A DNA stretch of 64,000 nt. Origin: Monarcha castaneiventris obscurior (taxonomy: Eukaryota > Chordata > Aves > Passeriformes > Monarchidae). Position numbers and translations under genes: made by a program. The stretch covers positions 3,241,501-3,305,500 of the forward strand of contig JAMPIT010000493.1 of NCBI GenBank assembly GCA_026261815.1. Direction: 5' to 3'. The notes beneath the pieces are model-generated. The model had not been told where the DNA came from and made no database searches. It saw only the letters and a list, made by a program, of their open reading frames with translations. Shown piece after piece: positions 1 through 11,199 of the stretch. Each line of letters begins with the position of its first letter. Position 1 is the stretch's first letter.

Positions 1-3000
1 GCAGATCACCAACCCACTGTCTGAGGCCATCACCAAGCCAGGCTGCTCCAGCCCCATTCCCAGGGAGATGCTGTCCCAGGAGATGACTTGGAGGAGTCAG
101 ACTACTCTGCACTGCTGTTGTAGGAACAGCTTGCTGGCCAGGCAGGGAGCTGAGAGAGGCTCCTCGGATACAGCCAGCTCCTCAGATGTCTGCAGCTGGG
201 AGGTCTGGAAGCCTCCTGGTTTTCTTCTTTCTGTCATCCACGCATGTGGGGGATGTGAGAACCACTTCCAGAAAGCCATGTCTTCCCTCTGCTCCCCCGG
301 ATTTAAGTTTAAACATCTCATGCAGTCCAAAGAGCTTAAAAACATTGTTTAAACCTGGAAAGGGAAGAGGAGCGAGGCGGAGCCTGAGCACATGGGCTGG
401 AGCCCACCCAGCCCATCACAGCCCCAGCAGCTCAAGTTTAAAGGCCAGGGAGGTGTTTTCTGTGTGGATGTGAGCTGGGGAAGAGGCAGCAATGACAGGG
501 AGCTGCCAGGCCTGCCTGGGGCAGTGGTGGAGGGCTGGGGGCTGCGGGAGGGCTGGGCTGGGGGCTGCCAGCCGGGGTGGGCTGTGCCAGCGGGGCACGT
601 CGGGGCGGCAGCGCTCGCACACGCTCTCTGCTCATTCATTTTTCATGCCTCATTTTCAGGCCTGCCTGATTTATGAACCTCATTCTTCCTTCCCCTCGGT
701 TTAAATTTATCTTTGGAAAACAAAGCCGGGGTTTAGAGCAGACCCTCCCTTCCCTCGAGACGGAGGAGCCTGAGCTGGTTTAAGGCCACCAGCTTTAACC
801 AGGGCACGAGTGATGTCCTGGGGACCTGGAGCCTCTTGGGTGAGCAGCTGCCCCCACAAGTGATGACCTCCCTGCTCCGGGTCCTGCCTTCGCCCTGAGG
901 CCCACCCAGTCCTTGGCAGGAGCTCAGCCAGCAGAAAGCCACCCCGTTTGCCAGTGGCTGGGTTTTCCTGGGAAGGACCAGAGCTGAACTCGGGAGTGGG
1001 CTGGGAAACCAGACAAGGAAAGGCAGTGAGACAGGGAGCACAGAGACAAGGGCAGTGGCTGGATATTGTGGGGATGGGAGGTCTCCTGCCCCACCTCTGT
1101 CGCTGCTCCTGCTGTCCCACCACCTCTGGCTGCCTCCCCTGACCTCACTAACCCAGTGGGAGCCATCACAGGGGCTGCCGCAGCCCTTCCCTCCCACAGC
1201 CTGCTGGGCAGCTCCAATTCCTTGCTGGTGCCAGCAGCTCACTTTGATATCCTGCACTGGCACAGCTCCTCTGGAACTGCCCCATCTCCCTCTGGCACAA
1301 ATTACCCACCTTTAGCTCTCATGTATTTCACACAGACACCCAGGGAGCAGAGTGAGGAGCTGAAGAGCTCTGGATTAAGGAAAAACACAGCCCATGGGGC
1401 TGGGATGGGACTTGCAGCCAGCCCGCTGTGGTGGCACTGCTGGAGCTGAGCTGTCCCCTGGGCAGCCAGGCACGAGGCCTTTCCCTGACGGCTCAGGGCT
1501 ACCTGGGGTTTGTCTTTTCCATGCTGCAGGGCTGAGGCAGCTCTCTGGCCCTTCCAAGGGTCACCACGATCCCACAGCATCCTTCTGCACTGAAAAGGTG
1601 CCAAAGCTGGGGACAGCAATTCCCACGGTGGCACTGCCCTGGCACAGCTCCTGGCGTGCCTGTGCATCTTCTGCCAGGCATCACTGACCTTCCCGTGGCT
1701 TCAGCAGCGCCAGCACTGTGGATAATTACTCAGAGGGCTAAGAAAAGACCTCGTTATTAGGAAGCTTTTTTTTTTCCCAGTTATCTTTCAGCTAATTTTC
1801 CCCCAGTTCTTAATTTGCGCCTGGCTCCTCGGAGCCGTTTCAGATCTGTCAAGTGCTCTCGGTGAAACGCTTGTTTTTGTTTGACTAACACGTTCTGGGG
1901 GAGGGGGCCGGCGCTGCTTTGGAAGAGCCGGTCTGTTTGCTTTGGTGATAGCAATGATATTTGGGAGAGACAGATGGAAGGCACTTTTTATTTTCTGCAG
2001 ACACTTTATGATCCAAGCTGCTCATATTGTATAAGAGAGGCCAGATGCCTTGTTAATTCATAGACATGTTTACAGCATGGAGCTTCTAATAGGTGAATAT
2101 GAATACTAAATAGTGATTAGTGCTTGTCTGACAGACGTCTCCCTCCTGACTGAAATTGGATCTAAATTTGACCTTTGGTGAGGGAGGAAGGTATTCTGGT
2201 ATATTACAAGCCTTTTTTTTTTTTTTTTTTAATATAAATATCTCTTCTCTGCATGTAGAAAGACAAATCCTTTACCAACAAATCCTTTTTCTTCCCACTG
2301 AAGGATATACTTGCCCTAAAGACACGCCAACCTGCCAAGCTGAGCCATGCCCCCTGACCCTGTGTCACTGTGGAAATGGAGGGGGAACCCTCGGTTTGAG
2401 TATTTAGAAGCTGTGTTAAGTGGGGAGCGTGAGCCCAGTGGTGCTTCAGTACCCTTGGGTGGCATTTTAGCTTTCTGAGAGGGACTGAGGAGCACCATGG
2501 CTTTCCCACTGCATCTCCAGGCTTCTCTGGGATGCTCCTGGTTGGACAAAAGTTGGTGCAACCCATCGGTGTCTCTGCACCCCGTGCAGGGGGAGAGGCT
2601 GGAGCACCAAACCAAACGCACAGGATGGAAGGGTTATAGAAGGGAGAAGGGAAAGGCAATGGGGAGAGAAAATAATTAGCAAAGAGACTTAAATTAAGAA
2701 CAACCCCAGCATTGCTGGTGGAAGGGGCCACCAGCTCTTTCAGAGGATGAACCAGGGTGCCAGGATGTTCATCCCATCCACGGGTCTTCACAGCACCTCC
2801 CTGCAGGACCCAGAGCTTCACGCACATGGAAAACCCTTCAAGGAGCAGCACCCGATGTGTGTTTAATTGTCCTTGATGTGATGTGACACCCAAAAACAGC
2901 AGTGAGCACCCCGGGATGGGAGCACTGCTCTGACACGTGGTCTGGCTGCTCTGGAGGCAGAAGAGGTGGGGGGTGGTTTGTGGAAGAGAAAGCAAGGAAA

Positions 3001-5900
3001 GAAGGCACAAGTCCCAAAAGTTGGTCTTATTTTGGTAAGCTGCTCTTTAAAGAAAAGCAAGAACAGACTTCTCATCTTTCCTCAAGGAATCACCCCCATT
3101 TGGGGAATTGCAGATGTCTTTGGGAGGGCTTTGAAGCAGAGGGAGAGCTTCAAGGGGCTGTCAGCAAGGTCCCCACATTCTGTGGCTGTGCCACTTCTCC
3201 CTGGGGCCTGCTCCAGTGGCACCAAACCTGTGGGACCTGGGGAACACAACAGGGCACCTGCACAGCCCAGGAGTGCCTCGAATGACCCAGGAGTGCCTCG
3301 AATGACCCAGGAGCTTCCTTGGCTTCCCAGGAGCACCCCCTTGACCACACTGTCTTTTATGGGCACCATCTATTTCCCAGCCTGCTTTGGCTTTGTGATG
3401 CTCAGAGACCTGGTGGGGCTTTGGGAAGCAGTGGGGATGCTGAGGGAAAGCTGAGTGTGCAGCAGCCCAGCTCCCAGGCTTTCTGGCTGTGCCAAGCAGT
3501 CATGGTGAGGGGCACTCCTGTGTCACCAGCTGGGCACATGCAGGTGGGGAGATGCTCCTGAGCCAGCAGGAGAGCAGAGGCAGCCGAGGGGGCAGCCAGA
3601 GTGGGGAGTGAGAGAAGAGGGGTCAGGCCCTACATCCTCAGCCAGGCTTCCCACCCCCAGCCTGGCTCCCTACAGGTGCAAGGCAGCAGCACTTATGATG
3701 CCCCTGCATCACCAGAGCATCCTTTAATTGGTGCAAAATCTTCTCATGCCCATCCAAGGCGCTTTTAAGGCTACTTTGGGACCGAGGGACAGCATATGAA
3801 TTATCACCCAGCATCGCCCCACTAAGCTGAGCTCAGTCCCCCACACCCAGCACCCACCGTGCTCCAGCTCCTCCCAGCACACAGCGGTTCCCAGCTGAGG
3901 CTGCTCATCATTTTCCGTGGTTCCCCAGGCACTGGCTGCCACCGGCTGTGTGGGGCAGAGAAGGGCCTGACTCCTGCCACAGCTCCACTGACTCGCAGCA
4001 CATCAAGGCAGAGCTGCTGCTTCCTCTGGAGATGCAGCCCCAGCCTGCTGCCTGTGATCACGGCTGGGTGCAGCGCTTGCCTCGACTTGCTTTCATCCTT
4101 TTCCTTTTCACTTCATCCTTAAAATTAGATATTAAGTTTATTCCCCAATTAGACCAGGAAAGGATAAAATGTTTGGTTTGGGGGATTTTTAGTTTTATTT
4201 TTTCTTTTAAAGGCTCGCCCTTGCTGTGAATTTATTGGGTATTGCTGACAGCAGAGGAAATCCTGTGGTTTTTGCTTTCCCTGCTTGTTGTTCAGATGTG
4301 AAGGTACAGAGGACACCTCAACCCTTGAGTGAGCTCAGCTCTCACACAAGGCAGAGAGAGCACAAGCGATTGAGTAAAATCAGTCCATGACTCTCGTTTC
4401 TGATCTCAGCCTCCCCTCTGTTTGGACTGGGAGCTGAAGCAGGAATGTGGTTTTGGCAAACAACCTTAAAAAGTAAATTGCTTGCTCTGTGGACTGAAAA
4501 TCACACTTTTTCTCCTCTAACCAGCTCCACTCTGCAGGGAAACAGGCCGATAAATGAACAAGGAAAGAGACCTGGCCTCGAGAGCTTAGCAGAGCAAGAA
4601 GGTGGCAGGTCATGGGGGCTGTTCCTGCAGGTTAGTGGGGCTGATGCTCCTGCCCTGCTCTCACCCTAGAACCTGCCTCTGTCTCTGGAGAGGAGGAGAG
4701 AAGGGATTTACCACTTCAAACACCACTAAGGACTTTGCTTTAGGTGCCAGCTGAGTGCACGTTGGTGGCCATAAGCCAGATGCTGTGTATCTATTTTGTG
4801 TGTATGTTTGTGTGTATGTACAGACCAGAGATAAGCTTGTTGCAGGTTCTCTCAAGGCAGACTCTGCCTCCTCCCAGCTGGAAGGGAGGGAACAAACCCA
4901 CAGCACCTTGCACTGGCATTAGTGCCTTCCCCAGGCCAGACTCCCTGGGCTGTTTGTCTGTGCTGGTGTGGGGCTGGTGCTGACAGCTCAGGCAGATGGT
5001 GCTGCCTGCTCCTATCCTGGAGATGCTTTGGGTCCAGCCCAAATCCCTTCCCAAAACGATGGTCCAGCAAATTCCAGCACCCTTGTGTGCACTGGGCTGG
5101 GTGGGACAAGGGGGCTCTGGCTCCAGGGCAGAGGTGTCAGAGGGGCTGAAGGTTTCCCAGTGATGCCCTGCGTGTATTTAACCCCCTGCAGTCAGCAGGC
5201 AGGAGAAATGTCCTCTGTCTTACCAAAGCTCCAAGTGACTCCTTCATTCTCTGCCTGTGACATTTCCAGGGGGGCCCTGGCTGCCACGCAGGGCTCTGGC
5301 TCTCAACTCTGCCAGAAAAAATGATGGTGTTTGGAGCTGGGGTTTTGGCTCAGACCCATCTTGAGCAATATTGTTTCTCTTGTTTTCGAAACCATAATGC
5401 ACTGCACTTGGTGGTGATGTCAGGTACTTGTGGATTGTAATTACTGTGTAACCCAGCAGCCTGGAGAGAGATGTCTCAGGAGGGGCAGCCTGAGGGGAAG
5501 GAAACTTAGTCCTTTATGAAATGCAGATGTTTCTAAAGGGCTGTAATTAACTGGACTGGATGCAGAGTACTGCAAACATAAAAGTTTAACAGGCTTTTGA
5601 TTTTAAATGTTTGCAGTGTACTTCCAGGGCTCACTCAGTTCTGCAGCGCACGATTTCAGCCCTGTCCGTGCTGCCCCTTGTGCTTCAGGTTCAGATCTTG
5701 CCATGGTGCTTTTTCTTCTCCATCCAAACACTAAGGAGCACCTAAACTCTCTGTGCAGGGCTGAGCCCCTCAGCTCTGTCCCTCAGCATGGCACAGGCTG
5801 GAAACTGGCTGCAGGACGATGAGGAGAATGAGACAAGATGGGCAGCATGGAAAAGAAAAACAAAACCCCCCAGCGCTCGCAGCTGAATAGGAGCGAGCTC
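1..5900. other. Intergenic DNA, no gene seen
   Basis: This is moderately G+C-rich unique DNA. Open frames up to 268 codons occur on both strands but have no start-stop structure, splice pattern or composition that resembles a gene, and none recalls a known protein. A 20-bp duplication lies at 3266-3313. In the human genome the neighbour upstream of TNRC6C is distant (SEPTIN9), which is consistent with emptiness here, but I see nothing that identifies it. Confidence 0.6.
3266..3313. repeat. 20-bp tandem repeat, 2.4 copies
   Basis: The unit CCCAGGAGTGCCTCGAATGA occurs at 3266-3285 and 3286-3305 without change, followed by eight more bases of a third copy. It is probably a recent slippage product. 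Confidence 0.85.
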
Positions 5901-5909
5901 TCCAACCCC

Positions 5910-6300
5910 AAGTTATGAATTTTGTCAATGAAATTAGCCAACAATGTTTGGGAAAGAATAAAAATAAAGCAATGAGGGCTCAAAGGAAAACTAGCCGAGC
6001 CCTGGGAGTGAATGGGGGCTTTGTTCGGGCTCTGGTCCCTTCAATAGGCAGCCTGAAAGCCGGTGAAGTCACGGCGCTGCTGCCCGGGCGCGGGGCCTCC
6101 CGAACGGCCGGGGGGGAAAATCCGCCTCGCTCCCACCCGACAGGCTGACCAGCGACAGAACAAAGTTAATTTACTGTTAAAGTTAATTTGTTGGGTGAGA
6201 GAAGGGAAACGAGAAGCGTGTTATAATAAATGCAGCAGCAGAGAGGCTGCGGGAAGAGTGTCTGAGCGAGGGCTGTCCCCTGTGCCCGGGTAACGGGGTC
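5910..6300. promoter_or_regulatory. CpG-rich block with paired AAAGTTAATTT motifs, candidate distal regulatory element
   Basis: A small cluster of CpGs at 6060-6145 is followed by two exact copies of AAAGTTAATTT at 6162-6172 and 6179-6189, 17 bp apart, then TTATAATAAATGCAGCAGCAG. GTTAAT half-sites resemble HNF1-type homeodomain sites. The block stands out from surrounding DNA and could be an enhancer or a minor promoter. There is no transcript evidence. Confidence 0.3.
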
Positions 6301-7315
6301 CACTGCGGCTTTGGGTCTCCCGGTGATTTAGGGCACAGCCGGAGATCCCAGGGACACCCTCCGCAGGGAGAAACCACCTTAGCACAGGAACTCCCTGCTA
6401 CAGCAGCGGCGTGATGCCAGGGAAGGGATGTGCATGAGCCCAGGACATCCAGGGCTGTGCTGCCCGGGGCCAGCCCCGAGCCTGGCACCCGAGCCCCAGA
6501 TCCGTGTCAGGCCGGGCTGGCTGCGAGCCCGGCGCGTGTTTCGGTGGCTGCGGCTCGGGCAGGGCCGGCAGCAGCTCCCGTCACAGCAGCTCTGGTTTGC
6601 CCCCAGGGTGGGCTCTGTGCTAAGGGGAGCATTCCCAGGCTGGGATTCCATCCGCATCCCTGGCCGCACACTGAAACCTTGGAAGAGCCAGGAAGCGCTC
6701 CCTGCACAGACCCGTGAGGGTGAGGATAGCACGGGGAGGGGGGAACAGGGACCATTTTGTGCCAAACCACTCCTGCCCGTAATGTGGGGCTCTGCAGGGC
6801 AGAGCCCTGTGCGTGGTTTGGGGGGAGTAGCTGCTGTTTCCGAACAAAGGGCTCCTTTCTTCCCAGCAGCCAGAGGTAGCTGGTGTGAGCTGAATACAAC
6901 CTTCCTCCAGCCTTTGTTCCGAGCTACCTCGCCCATCCCAGCACTTGGTGCTCGGCATCGGACAAATATACAGCAGGAAAGAGATGGTCCATCCCCCACG
7001 GGGCTCGGAGGAGCTGCCCGGCTTTGTCCCACTTCATTCCCAGAGCCAGGGACGTCCCAGGCTGTGCAGGGTGAAGGACTCCCCGCCTGGCACTGGCTTG
7101 GTGTGCCGGCAGCCGTGCCCCCAAGCTCCTGCTCCCCCATCCCGGCCCCGGGCACGCCGCCACGCTGCGGTGCTTCCAGACAGGCACGGCTTGTCTTGGG
7201 AGGCGGCTGCTGAGCAGGGGAATTAGGGCAGTGCTGGGGCCGTCCGGCTGGAGGCCGGGGCTGCAGCGGGGGGATGCGGCAGCGGCACCGCTCAGCCCTC
7301 GGAGGTGGAAGAGCC

Positions 7316-7655
7316 AGTGCCAGGGACTGGTGTGGATGTCCAGGCTGTGAGCCAGTGCCAGGGACTGGTGCGGATGTCCAGGCTGTGACCAGTACCACAC
7401 ACTGGTGTGGATGTCCAGGCTGTGACCAGTACCACACACTGGTGTGGATGTCCAGGCTGTGACCAGTACCACACACTGGTGTGGATGTCCAGGCTGTGAC
7501 CAGTACCACACACTGGTGTGGATGTCCAGGCTGTGACCAGTACCACACACTGGTGTGGATGTCCAGGCTGTGACCAGTACCACACACTGGTGTGGATGTC
7601 CAGGCTGTGACCAGTACCACACACTGGTTTGGATGTCTAGGCTGTGACCCGGTGA
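7316..7655. repeat. 37-bp minisatellite, about nine copies
   Basis: Nine copies begin at 7326, 7364, 7401, 7438, 7475, 7512, 7549, 7586 and 7623. The first two are variants, copies three to eight are nearly identical, and the last is decayed. Each unit has GTGGATGTCCAGGCTGTG and an inverted repeat ACCAGT-7 nt-ACTGGT. Because 37 is not a multiple of three, all three frames run through it and give long apparent ORFs on the minus strand; these are not genes. Confidence 0.95.
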
Positions 7656-7659
7656 CACA

Positions 7660-9390
7660 AGCCAGTGCCACGACCCAGTGCAGACATGCAGCCTTGACAG
7701 GGCTCTCCTGTGGTCCAAAGTGCAGATGTCCACATCAGCTCCCTGCCCATGCCAGCCAGTATCTAATGAAGCAGAGAGGCACCAAGATTGTTTCTGGCTG
7801 GCGTATCATTTGGGAGGAAATTTTAGTGGTTTGTTACAGTATTTTAAAATCTGGGTTAAGCCCAGGAATGGCACAGCAGAGGTAAATGTCAGGCAGCAAC
7901 AAAACGGTGCCATCTCCCCTTCCCAGCTGCACGAGGCCATGTTGTGACCAAAGCAATCCTCCTTTCTGCTCACATCACCTTTCTGGATTTATCATTTTAA
8001 TGTTCTCTGGGCCACCAAGCCCCACAGCTGTAAATTAATTTTTAAAGTAATACAGGTTTTAAAACTTCCATCTGCTTTAATGAGCTTGGGGGAATCCTGT
8101 TGTATTAAAAAACATGCATGCAATTATTTTTCCATCTTGGGTTTCACCAGTTCCCAGCACCACTCGGTGATGACATCTTCTTCCCCTCTCCAAAGTGTTT
8201 TCTTGTGATAATGTGGCATTGTATCCTGATGGTGTGTGTGTTTTGCCGCACGTGGGCAAGGCTAGAGAGGACTTCTCTAAGGACGAAGCGGTATCATTAG
8301 CAGGTCCCTCGGTGGCTTCCCAGTCACCTTTCCATTAATCCAGTTCTGCATCACAGAATTACGCAGCGGCTAATGAACAGCTCCAGCGCCAGGAGCCTGG
8401 AGGTACCGCATTAACCGGACGTCTCTTTGAACTGTCTGATTTCTGGTGGGAAAACTTCATGGAAAAACGAGATTGTGTTTGTTTTCACAGCCTTCTGCAT
8501 CTGTTTTTAAATATTTGCTCACAGTAGTTCTGGGGTTTTTTCCTCTCTCTCTTTTTTTTTTTTATTAGCAATTAGCCTAATAAGGCACCTTTTCATTGCT
8601 TTGCATGTAGATTAACCACTTCAGAGAGTACAAAATAAACATTTTGCAATGCATGCATGTATCTTCTGGAAAAGATGAGTAACTTGCTTCCACTGAGACA
8701 AAGTCCTCTTAACATCAGGGTTTTGCTCTAATCATTAGTGCCCGAGATTTTTTTTTTTTGTTCCCTTTTATTTCCCCTAAGACAACTCCTTACAGCGTTT
8801 GTTAACCTGAATTTTTAACACAATTAATCCTTATATAGCTGGTGCATTCAAAATGATGCTCTTTATAAGTAACAAATAAATAGCCTGAGATTGTGCAACT
8901 TCCTTCTGGTGTTTGAGCATTTAGAAGATGCATCTCAATCAGCCTGCCTGACTGTCAGTCACACCAGGAGCACAGCCAGTGAGTTGCTGTGTACTTCATG
9001 GAGACCCTCCTCTAGTTTTTCTCCTCTGTATTTGTAGAATTCAAACGTTTTCCTGGTTTCTCTGTAGAGCATTGTGTTCCCAAATGAGCAGGGGGCAGCG
9101 GGGAGAAACAGGCAGCACGACTGCACCGGTGTGATGTACTTGGCCAAGGAGGTTAAAAAAAACCTCCTTGTTGATGCCCTTGCCATGGCAACCTGGTAGA
9201 GCCCCCGAGGTCCTGGATGCAGCACACTACACTTTCACCTTCATTTCCACTGTTAGACTGGAGCTACCCAGTGCTCGATTCAAAGCCACCAAGCACAACT
9301 GAAGCCCTGGAACCTCAGCCAAAATCAAGCCCTGGGTGAGTGATGCCGAGTGGCCGCACTGACCCAAGGTGGTGGGGGACACGGGCTGCC
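7660..9390. other. Gene-free AT-rich stretch, candidate conserved non-coding sequence
   Basis: No gene is seen. From about 8000 to 8950 the sequence becomes AT-rich and complex, with TAAT-type homeodomain cores, TTTGCATG and TGCAATGCATGCATG, in contrast with the G+C-rich, repeat-filled flanks. Such blocks in avian intergenic DNA are often conserved enhancers. This is an inference from composition only. Confidence 0.3.
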
Positions 9391-9394
9391 TCTG

Positions 9395-10096
9395 CACCCC
9401 ACGATGAGCGCCCCAGGATGTCCCCCCAAGGATGTGCTCCCCAGGATGTGTCTCCAGGATGTGCCCTGAGGATGTTATCCCAGGAGGTACCCCCTAGGAT
9501 GTCCCACTGAGGATGTACCCCCCAGGATGTCCTCCCGAGGATGTCCCCCTGAGGATGTCCCCCTGAGGATGTACCCCCCAGGATGTCCCCTGTAGGATGT
9601 CCCACTGAGGATGTACACCCAAGATGTCCCCCCTAGGATGTCCCACTGAGGATGTACCCCCCAGGATGTCCCCCCTAGGATGTCCTCCCAGGATGTCCCC
9701 CTGAGGATGTACCCCCCAGGATGTCCCCTGTAGGATGTCCCACTGAGGATGTACACCCAAGATGTCCCCCCTAGGATGTCCCACTGAGGATGTACCCCCC
9801 AGGATGTCCCCCCTAGGATGTCCTCCCAGGATGTCCCCCTGAGGATGTACCCCCCAGGATGTCCCCTGTAGGATGTCCCACTGAGGATGTACACCCAAGA
9901 TGTCCCCCCCAGGATGTCCCCCCTAGGATGTCCTCCCAGGATGTCCCCCTGAGGATGTGCCCCCAGGGTGTCCCCAGGCTGTGCCCCCAGGATGTCCCCA
10001 GGCTGTGCCCCCAGGCTGTACCCCCAGGATGTCCCCAGGATGTGCCCCCAGGATGTCCCCAGGCTGTACCCCCAGGATGTGCCCCCAGGATGTGCT
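9395..10096. repeat. GGATGTCCCC minisatellite with 138-bp higher-order units
   Basis: About 45 degenerate units of roughly 15 bp, each containing GGATGT followed by a C-rich run, fill 700 bp. Within 9590-9900 they are organised into a 138-bp higher-order unit: the marker CTGTAGGATGTCCCACTGAG starts at 9590, 9728 and 9866. The right end (9960-10096) changes to CCCCCAGGCTGT variants. As 138 is divisible by three, the minus strand shows a 46-residue repeating frame within a 288-codon ORF; I regard it as a by-product. Confidence 0.95.
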
Positions 10097-10690
10097 GCCG
10101 GCCGCCGGCTCCTCCCAGGCTGGCCCGGGCATGGCCCCAGCTCTAATAAGATCAGTCCTGCGGCGCGTTCCCTGAGCAGCGGGAACAATGAGCCTCTGTC
10201 CCACACGCCGCCGCAGTGAGAACAAGAACCAGGCCGAAAAACAGAGAGAAAAAACAGGAGGAGGGGAGGAGAAAGGTCTTCATTTCTGAGCGAAGCTGTG
10301 CCCGTGTTCGCCTCCTGCCTGGGCGAAGCTGAGCCACACAATCAGTTTTCAATGACAATGTGGAGTTCCGCCTCAACCACCTCCTCCAGGGACCCCTTGC
10401 TCCTCTCGTGCCCACATGGCCCCTTTCCGGAGCGGGTGACAAATTCCACATCACTGTAAAGGAATTTGCTTTCACTTCCAGAGATACTGGACAGGGCTGG
10501 GTGAAGCAGGGTGGCCCCTTCCCTGTTGGCATCTCCCCAGGGGGGTTTGCTGTGCTGCCCTGGGGGCAGGGAATGCCTCCTCTTCCTCCTCCTCCTCCCA
10601 TGAGCAAATGGAGTCCGTGGTCCAAACATGGAGGATACCCAGCAGTGAAATGGAGATCGATACATGGACACGACACTGTCCTAAAGCATG

Positions 10691-10770
10691 GAGTCACAGA
10701 ATGGTTTGGGTTGGAAGGGACCTTAAAGGTCCTCTAGTTCAACCCCGCACCATGGAGGGGTTGGAACTAC
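10691..10770 (-). mobile_element. CR1 LINE 3' tail fragment
   Basis: The segment beginning CACAGAATGGTTTGGGTTGG, with AAGGGACCTTAAAGG following, is the complement of the typical avian CR1 3' end, which in sense reads CCTTCCAACCCAAACCATTCT. The element is therefore on the minus strand with its 3' end at the left. It is followed by GGGGTTGGAACTA at 10757-10769, which is complementary to TAGTTCAACCCC at 10735-10746 and makes a hairpin. Confidence 0.85.
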
Positions 10771-11030
10771 TTTTGCTGTTGTTCCAGGCTTTTGCCTAAA
10801 TGACAGCTACAGGTTCTTGGGGAATTTGATCTTCCTCCTACTCTCAGGGCCAGGACAAGCCCGAGGTTTCCCGCAGAGCTCCTGGCCCTGCTCCAGGCTG
10901 GCTCCCCTGAACACTCCTCACCCTGCAGGAGTGTGGCCACAGCAGAGCCCAGGGCTGGCAGCGGGACAGCCATGACCTTGGACCAACCGGGTTGTGCCAG
11001 CCCCACAGCCTACGGATTTTCTTTGGAAAG

Positions 11031-11190
11031 GTTTTTAAGAGAGAAGCTCTCAGGAGAAGGTCCTGAATAGGTTTTTAAGAGAGAAGCTCTCAGGAGAAGG
11101 TCCTGAATAGGTTTTTAAGAGAGAAGCTCTCAGGAGAAGGTCCTGAATAGGTTTTTAAGAGAGAAGCTCTCAGGAGAAGGTCCTGAATCG
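11031..11190. repeat. 40-bp tandem repeat, four near-identical copies
   Basis: Four copies start at 11031, 11071, 11111 and 11151, identical except for one base near the end of the last (GAATCG instead of GAATAG). Each unit contains TCAGGA-GAAGG-TCCTGA, a perfect 6-bp inverted repeat with a 5-nt loop, and a GAGA/TCTC pair. The near-perfect identity suggests recent expansion, and copy number may vary between individuals. Confidence 0.97.
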
Positions 11191-11199
11191 TGCTCTTCC

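Noticed and set aside
2204..3010. 268-codon minus-strand ORF
   Set aside because: It ends in a poly-lysine/T-run, has no domain, no splice context and no family likeness; ordinary for this composition.
6379..7671. 430-codon minus-strand ORF with repeated HTSVWYWSQPGHPHQC-type motif
   Set aside because: It is open because it runs through the 37-bp minisatellite and G+C-rich flank; the unit is not a multiple of three, the same peptide appears in all minus frames, and there is no family likeness.
9475..10341. 288-codon minus-strand ORF as a repeat-protein gene
   Set aside because: The repeat part is a minisatellite and the N-terminal part has no similarity or promoter. Kept only as a low-interest finding.
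7316..11190. CRISPR array
   Set aside because: Units are directly adjacent without unique spacers and the sequence is vertebrate; these are minisatellites.
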